From Liopterus haemorrhoidalis (taxonomy: Eukaryota > Arthropoda > Insecta > Coleoptera > Dytiscidae), in the NCBI GenBank assembly GCA_963971575.1, contig OZ020624.1, forward strand, positions 11,246,625 through 11,310,624: a stretch of 64,000 nucleotides of DNA, in the 5' to 3' direction. A program made the position numbers and the translations under genes. The notes beneath the pieces were generated by a model that was given only the letters and a program-made list of their open reading frames with translations, was not told the DNA's origin and searched no databases. Positions 21,582 through 32,503 of this stretch are shown here, piece by piece; positions within the stretch are counted from its first letter, which is position 1; each line of letters opens with the position of its first letter.

Positions 21582-24500
21582 TTAAATAATTTCATAAATG
21601 TCTAGAGAATTAGTAGCAAGAAGCGTTTGAATATTGGTAGGTAAGGATATTTTTTTGACAAGTAAATTTTGTATGAATAAGTTACGATTACGAAAATGAA
21701 TTGGGCATTCAAACAATAAATGGTTCGAATCACTGACAGACAAATTATTACACGGACAGAAAGGAGACGAAACCATGTTAATTCTATGCAGGTGATATGG
21801 AGAGAAGTTGTGATTAAATCTAAGCCGGATAAGAGTAGATATAAAAGATCTGCTTTGCTGAGAAGAAAACCAAGGCTTTCTAGGAAGAAGAGGTTGAATT
21901 TGACCGTAGTATGATCCTTTGTGTTGTAGAGAATCTATGTATTCTTGTTGCCATTGGTTGTATATGGAAGATTTGAAGATTGACATAATCTCATTGCTGT
22001 TTAGAGGAATATTTAAGAGGGAGCCATTTACAGCTGCTTCTTTGGCTAGAAGATCGACTTCGATGTTGAACTCAAAATCTGAATGGCCTTTAATCCAGCA
22101 TATTTTTATAATTTTACCGTTGATCGTAAGACCGTTAAGGCATTTAATAACATCATAAATTAATGAATAATTCTTTTTCTCAAACCCAGGGCAACTCAAT
22201 TTTTGGACGACGTTTTTACAATCAGAAAAAATTATAAATTCATTATGAAAGTGATTCTTTAAGTATTCTAAACTCAACTTTATTGCCACCATTTCCGCAT
22301 TGTAGATAAACATATTATCTGGGAGTTTAAATTTTAGGCTAAAATTACGGTGTGGATCTAAAACGGCGCAACCTACGTCATTGGTTGATTTTAATCCGTC
22401 AGTATATATATGGTGTGCATTTGGCCATTTTAATTTTATCTTATCCAAAATTGATAGGTAATTTTCACGATAATTTGAGGAAGATATCTGGATCATATTA
22501 TGATCAGCAATGAAATAATTATTTGGTAGTGGAAAACGAAATGGGTAAGAAAAGCAAGGAATGTTATGGTTAACATAATAGGACTTTTGTATTAGGTATA
22601 GGACTTTTGATCTGCATACAATGAAGTATATATCTTGCTCATAGAATTTTTCTGCGCAGTTCAAGCGGCATTACGTTTGCTTCAGCAAATAATGCATTTG
22701 TAGGAGTAAAATGTAATGCTTCGATACAGCATCTGATTCATTTATACTGAAGACTGTTCAAATCTGATAGCGTACTTTTAGCAGCATTGCCAAAAAATAT
22801 GGACCCATAGTCGATTATAGACAAAATAAGACTTTTGTACAAAAGCAGAGAGGTACTAGGGTCAGCACTCCACGAAAAGTGGGATATTGATCTCAAGATG
22901 TTCAACCGTGGTTCACATTTTTTAACGATGTAAGAGATATGTTTCTTCCATGTCAATTTGGAGTCGAGATAGATGCCTAAGAATTTAACAACAGGTGATA
23001 TTTTGAAGTATATACGATTTAGTAGAAGAACATTTGGTAACTTTCTAGTCTGATGTCTAGTAAAGATGGAAACTACTGATTTGTCAGCGCATAGATTAAA
23101 GCCGTTTTGCAGATTCCACGAATTCAATTGTTTAACAGCAATGTTGAGTTCATACCTTGTACCTATGAATTTTTTTTCTGAGCAATACATACTTAAATCG
23201 TCGGCAAATTGAATAATTTGATGTTAGGTTTAAACAGATATTGTAGGTCGTACGAATAAATGTTGAATAATGTTGGAGAGAGGACACTTCCTTGAGGAAG
23301 GCCGATATTTGTCGTACGGGGTCCAAAAAGTCTGCCCTGAAATTTGACGAAAAGGGTCCTGGATTTTATTAAATTAATGATGACGTTCACAAATTGAAGT
23401 GGCAACCTAATTGTTAACATCTTCTTTTGAAGAACAGGAATTGCAACATGAGCGTATGCTCCTTTAAGGTCTAGAAAGAGAGCGGTAAGATCGTTATTAT
23501 TTGAATTACTTATACCGATATCTGCAATTAGTGTGGCTATATTATCGAAGCAATTGTGACCTTTACGAAATCCATGTTGATATCTCGGAAGTATCTGATT
23601 GGCTTCCAGCCACCAATCTAATCGAATTTTAATGAGTCCCTCAAAAGTTTTACTCAAACAACATGACAATGCAATAGGTCTAAACGATTCTGGTTTATTT
23701 GGATCTTTCTTAGATTTTATAATTGGGATTACTATCTGAGTAGACCAAATTGGAATTGGATCGCCTTGTATCCATACGTGGTGCATCACGTCTAACAAAA
23801 GAATTTTGGCTAGGTAACCCATGTTGCTTAACATAGAGTATTGTATGTCATCAATACCGGGAGATGTATTATTTGTATTCTTAAGAGAGTACTGGGGTTC
23901 AGAGAAGGAAAAAGGGTCTGACAGGTCAGTATTTACGTTCCCGATATGAGGAGTAAAAGATTCGCTGCAAGATGGGGGGGTTATATTAATTAAAAACTGA
24001 TCCACCCAGTTATTTTTAGAAGGAGGAAATGTACCAGTTTTATTAAACGATTTATAAGAATTTTTATCTTCTTCCAAACATCTTCTATATTTGACTGTTT
24101 ATTTAGAGATGAACAGAATTCTCTCCATGATACACGTCTTTTGGACTTAAATAGTCTACGTGCCTTAGCAATATGTTTTTTACAGTTGATATAGTTATCC
24201 CAATTAGAGAAGTTTTTATAATCAGCAAAAACTTGTTTGGTCTTGGACATGAGATTTGAACAGTCTTTATCAAACCAGGATCTATGTTTAAATAGGTTCA
24301 CTTGTTTAATTTGAAATTTTGGTATACTTATTTCTGCGGCCTGGTTAATTATATCATTAATAATATCATATTTTGATTGCAACGAAAGAACTGAAAATAT
24401 TTCCTTGGGGAATCTTAGGGCCAGGTTATTAGTTAATGTATAATAATGACTCCAGTTAGCGTTTTTAGTGTCCCACTTCCTGGAGGGGTATATAGTCTTT

Positions 24501-25183
24501 TTAGTATTAATAGTTTCATTAAGTCTAATTAAAACAGCAAAACGGTTAGATCCCAGTGTGTTGTCCAAAGTACACCAATGAAGTTTTGATGATATAGATG
24601 ACGAACGTAATGTCAAATCGATGGCCGATTTTCTGTTAGTAGGGTTTGGAAGAAGATTCGGCGACCCGTCATTAAGAAAACAAATATTATTGTCATTAAT
24701 GGCATCAATCAAGTTTTGTCCATCTCTGTCCGTTATTTCACAACCCCACCCAACATGATGGGCGTTTAAATCACCACCAAGTATAAACGGATTTTTTAAT
24801 TGACTAAAAATGTGATTCCAAACACTGTTTTGGATTTTGTGTGCAGGACTGCAGTAAATCGACCCAATTTTAATGTTTTTGTTATTTATTTTTACTGATA
24901 TTGCACAGATTTGGATAGTGTCGTTAAAAGAATGACTAATATTAAAAACAGAAAACAGAATATTGTTTTTGAGAAGAATACAACTGCCACCATAGCCATC
25001 GCAGCGATCTTGTCGTATAACGTTGTACCCTGATATTTTAAAGACATCATTAGACTTGACCCATGATTCTGAGATCAAAGCGCAAGATATTTTATACATA
25101 GATAAAGCAGACTCGATATAAACTTTATTTGCTTTAATTGACCTAGCGTTCCACTGTATTATATTAAAACCGTCCATTATCAT
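21582..25183 (-). pseudogene. I-type LINE ORF2: endonuclease, RT, RNase H, frameshifted
   Basis: The frame begins FNIIQWNARSIKANK at 25183. The endonuclease has GGDLNAHHVGWG but its catalytic SDH motif reads SNR (GSNRFAVL). RT motifs are WSTQIVIPIIKSKKDPNKPE, YQHGFRKGHNC, GLPQGSVLSPTLFNIY and, after a one-base shift at 23195, FADDLSMYC. RNase H lies at about 22400-21990 (IYTDGLKST, NAEMVAIKLSLEYL, WIKGHSDFEFNIEVDLLA), and the C-terminal knuckle reads C-x-C...HLLFEC. Breaks occur near 24060, 23195 and 22664-22738. The element belongs with RNase H-bearing I-like LINEs and is a different family from the one at 10540. Confidence 0.88.
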
Positions 25184-25669
25184 TTTGATTATTTAAAGAA
25201 TTTAATAATAATTGTCGAATTTCTGTTGAATTAGGAGTAACACCACGCGATGATTGCGCAACGATATTATTTACAACCCGACATAATTTGTCTATCATTA
25301 TGTCTGAATTCGAAATAGATCCCAAAGGTGAATTATTATTTGCATTAGATGAATTTTTTAGATGAGGTTGAGGAGGATATGGGTTAAACCCTTAAACACC
25401 ATTGTTGGAAGTATCTTTTAGTCGAGGAACCTGAATTTCATTACAGACATTGTAAGAGTTATTGCTCAATGGGCGTGAAAATTGGATTTGGTTACTTTTG
25501 ATGAAACGATGAGGATTGGACAAAAATTGTTCATAATCAGCTGAAGAATTATCCGGGACACTGTTGTCAACACTATTAGCTAAAGGCTGAAATCTGTTAG
25601 CCACTCGGAGAGGTGGGAATCTGTATTTCTATTAAAAGTCACAACTTCGGAGTAATTCCTATACTTAAG
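25174..25669 (-). pseudogene. I-type LINE ORF1, C-terminal part
   Basis: Below the BEL insertion the frame continues with KYRNYSEVVTFNRNTDSHLS, shifts once near 25610, and goes on through ANRFQPLANSVDNSV. After another shift near 25390 it ends in a Ser/Asn-rich tail (SRGVTPNSTEIRQLLLNSL) that overlaps the start of ORF2. It is low-complexity, as ORF1 tails often are. Confidence 0.7.
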
Positions 25670-26234
25670 TGTTTCGTCCATCTTTTAGAGGGTCCGTCCG
25701 TCGTTCTTTTGTATTACAGATCTATTGTATTACAACTTGTAACTTGCCTTTTGCAATGTATTGTTTTTAACATGTGTTTAATTTTAAGTTCAAATTTATG
25801 TACAAGTATTTGACAGTTCAAGAAAATCCTCGCATATCACTATTCAACTTCCGCCCTTTTTAAACTATAACATTTTCTGAGAATTATTTCTAATGTCAAA
25901 CACATGTCCATGGGGATGTTGGCTTGTGCGAGATGCGAGAGTTTTGCTTGACTGTCCAAATTCATTGTCATAGAGTCATCGACAACAGTCGAGGCTTACA
26001 GTTCAATTACATATGGTCCATTTGACCACTGCACATTTTAGATCACCGTTTTGTTATACATTTTTCTACATGTTCTTCGATATTTAATAAATTATTATTA
26101 ATTATTTGTGAACTTATTCTTTATCCCAACTATTCACACAAGTTTAATTAGGCGTGTGAAGTGTGCGATTGGCAGAATATTAAATAAAAATATTCTAAAT
26201 AAAAATCTTTTTGAAATATTCGTGCACACGATTA
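25670..26234 (+). repeat. BEL 5' LTR
   Basis: 565 bases from TGTTTCGTCC to CACACGATTA. It differs from the 3' LTR at one base near 25685 (T against C) and by an extra T in a T run near 26063. Confidence 0.93.
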
Positions 26235-26646
26235 AACATTGGTCCTTCGAGCCGGATTTCTACGATAACTGCTATCGAGATTCGTTACGTGTGATCTAAA
26301 AACATTTAAATTACGTAAAGTGCAGTTTAAAAGACTATAATATAACACCAGTACAGTGCGATATTATACGAACTAACACATATCACCTGAGATCAACAAG
26401 TCATCTCGGAAGTTGCAGTCTACATTCCACATCTTGGAGTCGACTTGGACATCATCACATCAGCGACAGAAGAACAGGGACATCAACAACTGCTAGTCTA
26501 GCACCTACTATCTGGATAGCAACTTCTACTTCATATACTACCTGTGCATCTCTGTGGCTGTATTCTTTGAGAATCGACTGGTAAGTTCATACGAGTCATT
26601 TATTCTCCCTTTCAGTCCAATATAACGCTTCAATCCCGTTTTCAAC
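26235..26646 (+). promoter_or_regulatory. BEL primer binding site and leader
   Basis: TTGGTCCTTCGAGCCGG at 26239-26255 is the tRNA primer-binding type used by BEL/Pao elements. The 390-base untranslated leader to the ATG at 26647 has no ORF of note. Confidence 0.75.
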
Positions 26647-29600
26647 ATGTCAGAAAGTCAGCAATTAAAATCACTTATTAAAAATCGTGGTGTTATAAAA
26701 GGTCAGTTGACGCGTTTGCTAAATAATGTACGTAACACCGAAAATTTAGATATTGAAAAACTAGAAACTCGTCTCAGTAAATTAAAAGAGATTGAAAATA
26801 CCTTCGAAAATGTTCAATCTTCGATAGAGGGTTTGGATGATACCGAACAAGATTCGGAACGCGAACAGTTTGAAAATCAGTACTTCGAATGTTCCGATTT
26901 TATAACTGAAGCAATCAAACGTTTGCGTGTCGCTACACCTAACATAACAAGCCAAACTCCAACTACGCTTGTGATGCCAACAGTAAAGCAAAGTAATGCG
27001 CTTATACCACAAATCGAGATTCGCCCCTTCGACGGAACTCCTACTGATTGGCATAGTTTTTACGACACATTTAAATCTTTAATACATGACAACGACGATT
27101 ACCCCGTGGTTCATAAATTTCATTTACTGAAGAATTCTCTGAAGGGTGACGTATCGTCAGTAATCGCGCCACTAAGTGCTTCGGAAACGAATTATATGGT
27201 AGCATGGGAGGCGTTAAAGGCGCGGTGCAACAAACCACGCCAAATTATTCAAGCACATATTAAATCCTTACTAGATTTACCTGAGGTCGAAAAAGATACA
27301 CCCACAAAATTACGCGTTTTGTTAGAAACGGCGCAAATGCATATTACAGCTCTACAAGTTCTGAAACAACCTACTGACAAGTGGGATGCGTTATTAGTAA
27401 CACTAATTACTAGAAAATTAGACAAATTTACTCGCAGAGCTTGGGATCGTAATCTGGAAAATGAGGAAATGCCTACATTCGAACAATTAAGTAAATTTTT
27501 ACAAAAACAGTCACGCGGAGATGACCCAGTACCGTCTAACATGCAAAACAAAACGAGCAATAAATATCCTAAGAAATCAACAGCTTTTGTGGGAACCCAA
27601 GGACAAAATACTTGTCCCATTTGCAAACAGTCTCACAATATTTATACGTGTCCTGATTTTTTAAAATTAACGCCAGAAGAAAGATCAATTACTGCCAGAA
27701 ATCATAAATTATGTATTAATTGTTTGGGTAGTAACCACCTAACATCAAAATGTAAGTCGTCGGGTTGCAGGAAATGCTCGCGAAGACATAATTCGCTCTT
27801 GCATTACAGTAATTATAATAAAAATTATACACATCCTAATAGTGCTCCGTCAACATCAAGTATAAAAGATATCAATTCCGATTCCACACCGATGGTCGGA
27901 CTTACAGCTGCGTGTGCAAACGACACAGAAGTCCTATTGGGAACAGCGCGTATGATAATATTAGACCAATACAAACGAGTACATAATTGTAGGGTCCTAA
28001 TTGATCCGTGCTCACAAACAAATTTTATTACCGAAAAATTAGCTGAACGACTACAGTTGCCTAAACAAAAACATCATATACCATTTTTCGGGATAGGTAA
28101 TGCAATAACAAATTCGCGGTACAACGTAAAATCAACAATAAAATCGTTAGATTCGTCATTTTCTTACGATACAATGTTTGTAGCACTACCTGAAATTACC
28201 GGTTTTCTTCCATCTAGGCAAGTTAATCGATCAGCGATTCCTGTCCCTAAAAATATCGTGTTAGCTGATCCGGAATTTCATAAACCGGGTGAAATAGACA
28301 TTTTACTGGGTAATAAACTTTCCTACTTATTATTACGGGTAGGACAAATCAGGCTTTGTAATAACAATATTGCCTTACAAAAGACCGGTTTAGGTTGGTT
28401 AGTGACCGGCGAAGTTGATAACTTAACCGTTAAAGAAACACCTAACAAGAAACGTAATTTTTGCCATCTAGTTACTAATTTAGATTTTCATTTAAGTAAA
28501 TTTTGGGAGGTAGAAGAAATTCCGCAAAGTACTTTTTTATCAAAGGAAGAACAAGCGTGCGAAAGTCACTTCTTAAAAAATACTGTTCGCGACAATACTG
28601 GACGTTACACTGTTCGCTTACCATTTAAAGACGAGATTAATAACCTAGGTTATTCGTACAATACGGCAGTGAAACGATTTTATAGTATTGAAAGAAAATT
28701 AAAACGCGATTCCCAATTATTTAAAGAATATAAGAATTTTTTGGACGAATATCTAAAATTTGGACATATGACGGATATTACACAAACAAACAATGTTTAT
28801 GAAGGTTATTTCATGCCACATCACGCAGTTATCAAAGAGACTAGTACGACAACAAAGGTCCGTGTAGTATTCGACGCTTCCGCGAAAACTAGTCACAATA
28901 TTTCCCTAAATGACGCGTTAATGATCGGACCTACCATACAGGACGATTTATGTGCGATTATATTAAGATTTAGGATACCTAATTATGTACTCACGGCCGA
29001 TATTGAAAAAATGTTTAGACAAATTGTTGTAAACAATAACGACAGAGTCTACCAAAAAATTATTTGGCGCGACAATGAGAACGAACCTGTTAAGATATTT
29101 TGTTTGAATACAGTTACATACGGAACGGCGTCGGCGCCGTTTCTTTCAGTTCGCTGCCTCAAACAATTAGCAATGGATGAGGGCGCTAAATTTCCTTTAG
29201 CCGCAAAAGTACTGGAGGAAGATTTTTATGTAGATGACGTACTGACAGGTACAGACACTCTAGAGGCGGCACGCGTTTTAAAATTCGAATTAATCGAATT
29301 ATTAAAACTCGGAGGATTTAACCTTCGAAAGTGGGTATCCAACGACACTCAGTTAGGAGATGGTATTAGCACCGAAAACGGATCTAAAATTAATTTAGAT
29401 TCTACCAGTACTAAAAGAGTACTAGGTATACAATGGGATCCCACTAACGACACCATATCTTACGCGGTAAACGCATTTGAAAATAATAAAAAAGTTACTA
29501 AAAGAACGATTTTATCAGAAATAGCCCAGTTATTTGACCCCCTAGGATTATTAGGTCCTATAATTGTCCATGCAAAAATTATAATGCAGGAACTTTGGAA

Positions 29601-31791
29601 GGCTAGTTTAAATTGGGATGAATCGGTTCCTCAATCACTTTATACCGAGTGGATGGAATTTCGGAATCAATTACCAGCATTAAATACATTTGTTTTGCCG
29701 CGTAAAATTAGTACGGACAAACCCATAAGAATTGAATTGCACGGATTCTGTGACGCGAGTGAGAAGGCGTATGGCGCATGTCTATATTTAAGGACAACTA
29801 GCGAATCTAATGAGCATAAGGTACATCTCGTATGCGCAAAATCACGCGTTGCCCCGTTAAAAACTATATCCTTGCCGCGACTAGAACTTTGCGCCGCTAC
29901 ATTATTAATAAAACTATATAAATCCATAATAAATACACAAAAATTAAATTACGACCAAATCATGTTCTGGTCGGACTCAACAATTGTGTTGAACTGGTTG
30001 AAAACTTCTCCGCATTTATTAAAAACATTTATCGCTAATCGAGTTTCGGAAATTCAGTTAGATACAACTAGCGATCAACGGTTTCATGTTTCAACCCACG
30101 AAAATCCTGCCGATTTTATTTCGCGAGGTCAGTTACCTTCAGAATTCATAAGAAACCGTCAATGGTTACACGGTCCCATTTGGCTATCACATGATAAAAA
30201 ACACTGGGTGGTACAAAATACTCCAAACATTCAGGTACCCGAGCAACGATTAAAAATATCTTTGCTAGTTAATCGTTCTTATGATATTCTTGAAAGATTT
30301 TCGTCCATCACATCCCTTAATCGATTTGTTGCTTATGCTCTAAGATTTCCCTACAGAGCCACTAAGACGCCACGGTGCCACGATATACTTTCGGTCTCTG
30401 AAATTAACAATGCTCACATACGTGTGATAAAGTTAATTCAAGAAAGACACTTTTCAAGGGAATTAAACGATTTAACGGAGGAAAAACTTTTAAATAAACA
30501 GTGTAAAATATTTAAATTATCACCTTTTATCGACGAAATGGGTATAATACGTGTTGGCGGAAGACTTCTTAATGCGCCTATGCCGTACCTTAAAAAATAC
30601 CCAATATTATTACCACAAAAGGATCACGTGACTGAGTTGATAGTACGACACATACACGAAAAGCATTTCCATGCAGGCGTCCTTGCTACCTTAAATGCCA
30701 TCAGACAAACCTATTGGATTGTTGATGGAAAGAACACCGTAAGGCGAATTAATCATAAATGCGTACGTTGCTCCAAACTAAATCCCATACTACCGAAATA
30801 CGTGATGGGAAATCTCCCGGCAAATCGCCTAACCAAGGCCCGTCCTTTTGAAAACGTTGGACTCGATTACTGCGGTCCGTTTCACCTGAAGGAGAAAAGA
30901 TTCAGGAACAAAAATAAAATTAAAGCTTACGTAGCTGTTTTCGTTTGTTTTTGTACACGGGCTGTGCATTTAGAATTAGTTACAGATTTAACTACTGAAA
31001 CGTGTTTTGCGGCAATTAAAAGGTTTTTCAGTAGAAGAGGGCGATCGAGGAACATTTATTCGGACAACGCGACAAATTTTATTGGAGTGAGAAATGAATT
31101 AATTAAAACACGAGCGTTGTTACTATCATCGGCTCATAACGACACCTTACGACATCTCTTGGCCAATGAAGGCATAAATTGGCACTTTATACCCCCACGA
31201 TCACCGCATTTCGGGGGATTATGGGAAGCCGCGGTAAAATCGTTTAAAAAACACCTCTATAGAACAGTAGGGGAAGCATTATTTACCTATGAGCATTTTA
31301 ATACTTACATCATCGAGATTGAAGCGATCCTTAATTCACGTCCTTTAACTCCATTATCTTCAGATCCTGATGACCTAATGGCCTTAACTCCTGCTCATCT
31401 ATTAATAAATGACTCGCTGATGAGCGTGCCCGAAATCGATTTGCTAGAAGTACCTAGCAATCGACTATCCATGTGGCAACACATACAAAAACTGAGACAG
31501 CACTTCTGGACACGGTGGCATAAAGAATATTTGAACGAGCTCCGCACGCGAACCAAATGGCATGTACCCGATTCCGATAAAATAAAGGTTGGGACTTTAG
31601 TCACAATCAAAGAGGACAATCTGCCACCAATGCAATGGAGTCTCGGCCGCATCACCCACATTCTTCCTGGTGACGACCACGTTGTTCGCGTAGCCACGGT
31701 CAAAACCGCGACAGGCACATACAAACGTAGTGTTAAAAGGTTATGCCCCCTACCAGTGGACATAGTGCAAAGTGAAATGTGTGTAGATTAA
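26647..31791 (+). CDS. BEL/Pao Gag-Pol polyprotein (1714 aa)
   Basis: The frame is uninterrupted. Gag: an N-terminal coiled-coil-like part (residues 1-100), a capsid-like IEIRPFDGTPTDWHSFYDTF segment (about 122-141) and zinc knuckles near 325-385 (CPICKQSHNIYTC, CINCLGSNHLTSKC). Protease: around residue 452 the motif reads LIDPCSQTNFI, so the usual D-S-G of aspartic proteases is D-P-C. RT: FYVDDVLTG near 860. RNase H: GFCDASEKAYGACLYL near 1035. Integrase: an HHCC zinc finger near 1335-1380, then D in GLDYCGPF (about 1407), D in IYSDNATNF (about 1472) and E in GGLWEAAVKSF (about 1529). Length and order fit a complete BEL/Pao polyprotein, and there is no env. This is the only undamaged pol in the window. 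Confidence 0.95.
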   Translation: MSESQQLKSLIKNRGVIKGQLTRLLNNVRNTENLDIEKLETRLSKLKEIENTFENVQSSIEGLDDTEQDSEREQFENQYFECSDFITEAIKRLRVATPNITSQTPTTLVMPTVKQSNALIPQIEIRPFDGTPTDWHSFYDTFKSLIHDNDDYPVVHKFHLLKNSLKGDVSSVIAPLSASETNYMVAWEALKARCNKPRQIIQAHIKSLLDLPEVEKDTPTKLRVLLETAQMHITALQVLKQPTDKWDALLVTLITRKLDKFTRRAWDRNLENEEMPTFEQLSKFLQKQSRGDDPVPSNMQNKTSNKYPKKSTAFVGTQGQNTCPICKQSHNIYTCPDFLKLTPEERSITARNHKLCINCLGSNHLTSKCKSSGCRKCSRRHNSLLHYSNYNKNYTHPNSAPSTSSIKDINSDSTPMVGLTAACANDTEVLLGTARMIILDQYKRVHNCRVLIDPCSQTNFITEKLAERLQLPKQKHHIPFFGIGNAITNSRYNVKSTIKSLDSSFSYDTMFVALPEITGFLPSRQVNRSAIPVPKNIVLADPEFHKPGEIDILLGNKLSYLLLRVGQIRLCNNNIALQKTGLGWLVTGEVDNLTVKETPNKKRNFCHLVTNLDFHLSKFWEVEEIPQSTFLSKEEQACESHFLKNTVRDNTGRYTVRLPFKDEINNLGYSYNTAVKRFYSIERKLKRDSQLFKEYKNFLDEYLKFGHMTDITQTNNVYEGYFMPHHAVIKETSTTTKVRVVFDASAKTSHNISLNDALMIGPTIQDDLCAIILRFRIPNYVLTADIEKMFRQIVVNNNDRVYQKIIWRDNENEPVKIFCLNTVTYGTASAPFLSVRCLKQLAMDEGAKFPLAAKVLEEDFYVDDVLTGTDTLEAARVLKFELIELLKLGGFNLRKWVSNDTQLGDGISTENGSKINLDSTSTKRVLGIQWDPTNDTISYAVNAFENNKKVTKRTILSEIAQLFDPLGLLGPIIVHAKIIMQELWKASLNWDESVPQSLYTEWMEFRNQLPALNTFVLPRKISTDKPIRIELHGFCDASEKAYGACLYLRTTSESNEHKVHLVCAKSRVAPLKTISLPRLELCAATLLIKLYKSIINTQKLNYDQIMFWSDSTIVLNWLKTSPHLLKTFIANRVSEIQLDTTSDQRFHVSTHENPADFISRGQLPSEFIRNRQWLHGPIWLSHDKKHWVVQNTPNIQVPEQRLKISLLVNRSYDILERFSSITSLNRFVAYALRFPYRATKTPRCHDILSVSEINNAHIRVIKLIQERHFSRELNDLTEEKLLNKQCKIFKLSPFIDEMGIIRVGGRLLNAPMPYLKKYPILLPQKDHVTELIVRHIHEKHFHAGVLATLNAIRQTYWIVDGKNTVRRINHKCVRCSKLNPILPKYVMGNLPANRLTKARPFENVGLDYCGPFHLKEKRFRNKNKIKAYVAVFVCFCTRAVHLELVTDLTTETCFAAIKRFFSRRGRSRNIYSDNATNFIGVRNELIKTRALLLSSAHNDTLRHLLANEGINWHFIPPRSPHFGGLWEAAVKSFKKHLYRTVGEALFTYEHFNTYIIEIEAILNSRPLTPLSSDPDDLMALTPAHLLINDSLMSVPEIDLLEVPSNRLSMWQHIQKLRQHFWTRWHKEYLNELRTRTKWHVPDSDKIKVGTLVTIKEDNLPPMQWSLGRITHILPGDDHVVRVATVKTATGTYKRSVKRLCPLPVDIVQSEMCVD

Positions 31792-31939
31792 GTGAGCCCT
31801 TTGCTTATTATAAGACAATTTAAGACTTGCTTAAGACTTTTGTTTTCTTCAATTTTTTATTTTTTGTTGTAGATTAATTTGCATATTATTTTGTGTTTTT
31901 TGTTTCATTTCGAACGATGATCGTTCAAGGGGTGCGGCG

Positions 31940-32503
31940 TGTTTCGTCCATCTCTTAGAGGGTCCGTCCGTCGTTCTTTTGTATTACAGATCTATTGTAT
32001 TACAACTTGTAACTTGCCTTTTGCAATGTATTGTTTTTAACATGTGTTTAATTTTAAGTTCAAATTTATGTACAAGTATTTGACAGTTCAAGAAAATCCT
32101 CGCATATCACTATTCAACTTCCGCCCTTTTTAAACTATAACATTTTCTGAGAATTATTTCTAATGTCAAACACATGTCCATGGGGATGTTGGCTTGTGCG
32201 AGATGCGAGAGTTTTGCTTGACTGTCCAAATTCATTGTCATAGAGTCATCGACAACAGTCGAGGCTTACAGTTCAATTACATATGGTCCATTTGACCACT
32301 GCACATTTTAGATCACCGTTTTGTTATACATTTTCTACATGTTCTTCGATATTTAATAAATTATTATTAATTATTTGTGAACTTATTCTTTATCCCAACT
32401 ATTCACACAAGTTTAATTAGGCGTGTGAAGTGTGCGATTGGCAGAATATTAAATAAAAATATTCTAAATAAAAATCTTTTTGAAATATTCGTGCACACGA
32501 TTA
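31940..32503 (+). repeat. BEL 3' LTR
   Basis: 564 bases, preceded by the polypurine-type tract AAGGGGTGCGGC. The LINE ORF1 resumes directly after ATTA (32503). Confidence 0.93.

Larger units (their letters stand above)
25670..32503 (+). mobile_element. BEL/Pao LTR retrotransposon, apparently intact
   Basis: The LTRs (25670-26234 and 31940-32503) differ by one substitution and one indel. Between them is one uninterrupted 1714-codon gag-pol frame. A GGTCCTTCGAGCCGG primer-binding-type sequence follows the 5' LTR, and a purine-rich tract AAGGGGTGCGGC precedes the 3' LTR. It is inserted in ORF1 of the I-type LINE in opposite orientation. I could not define a clean target duplication, because the shared LTR end is ATTA rather than CA. 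Confidence 0.95.

Noticed and set aside
21721..21745. GGTTCGAATC box-B-like sequence, possible tRNA or SINE
   Set aside because: It lies in the RNase H/C-terminal coding part of the LINE; no A box or cloverleaf around it.
31395..31763. Minus-strand ORF inside the BEL gene
   Set aside because: Shadow frame of the integrase C-terminus.
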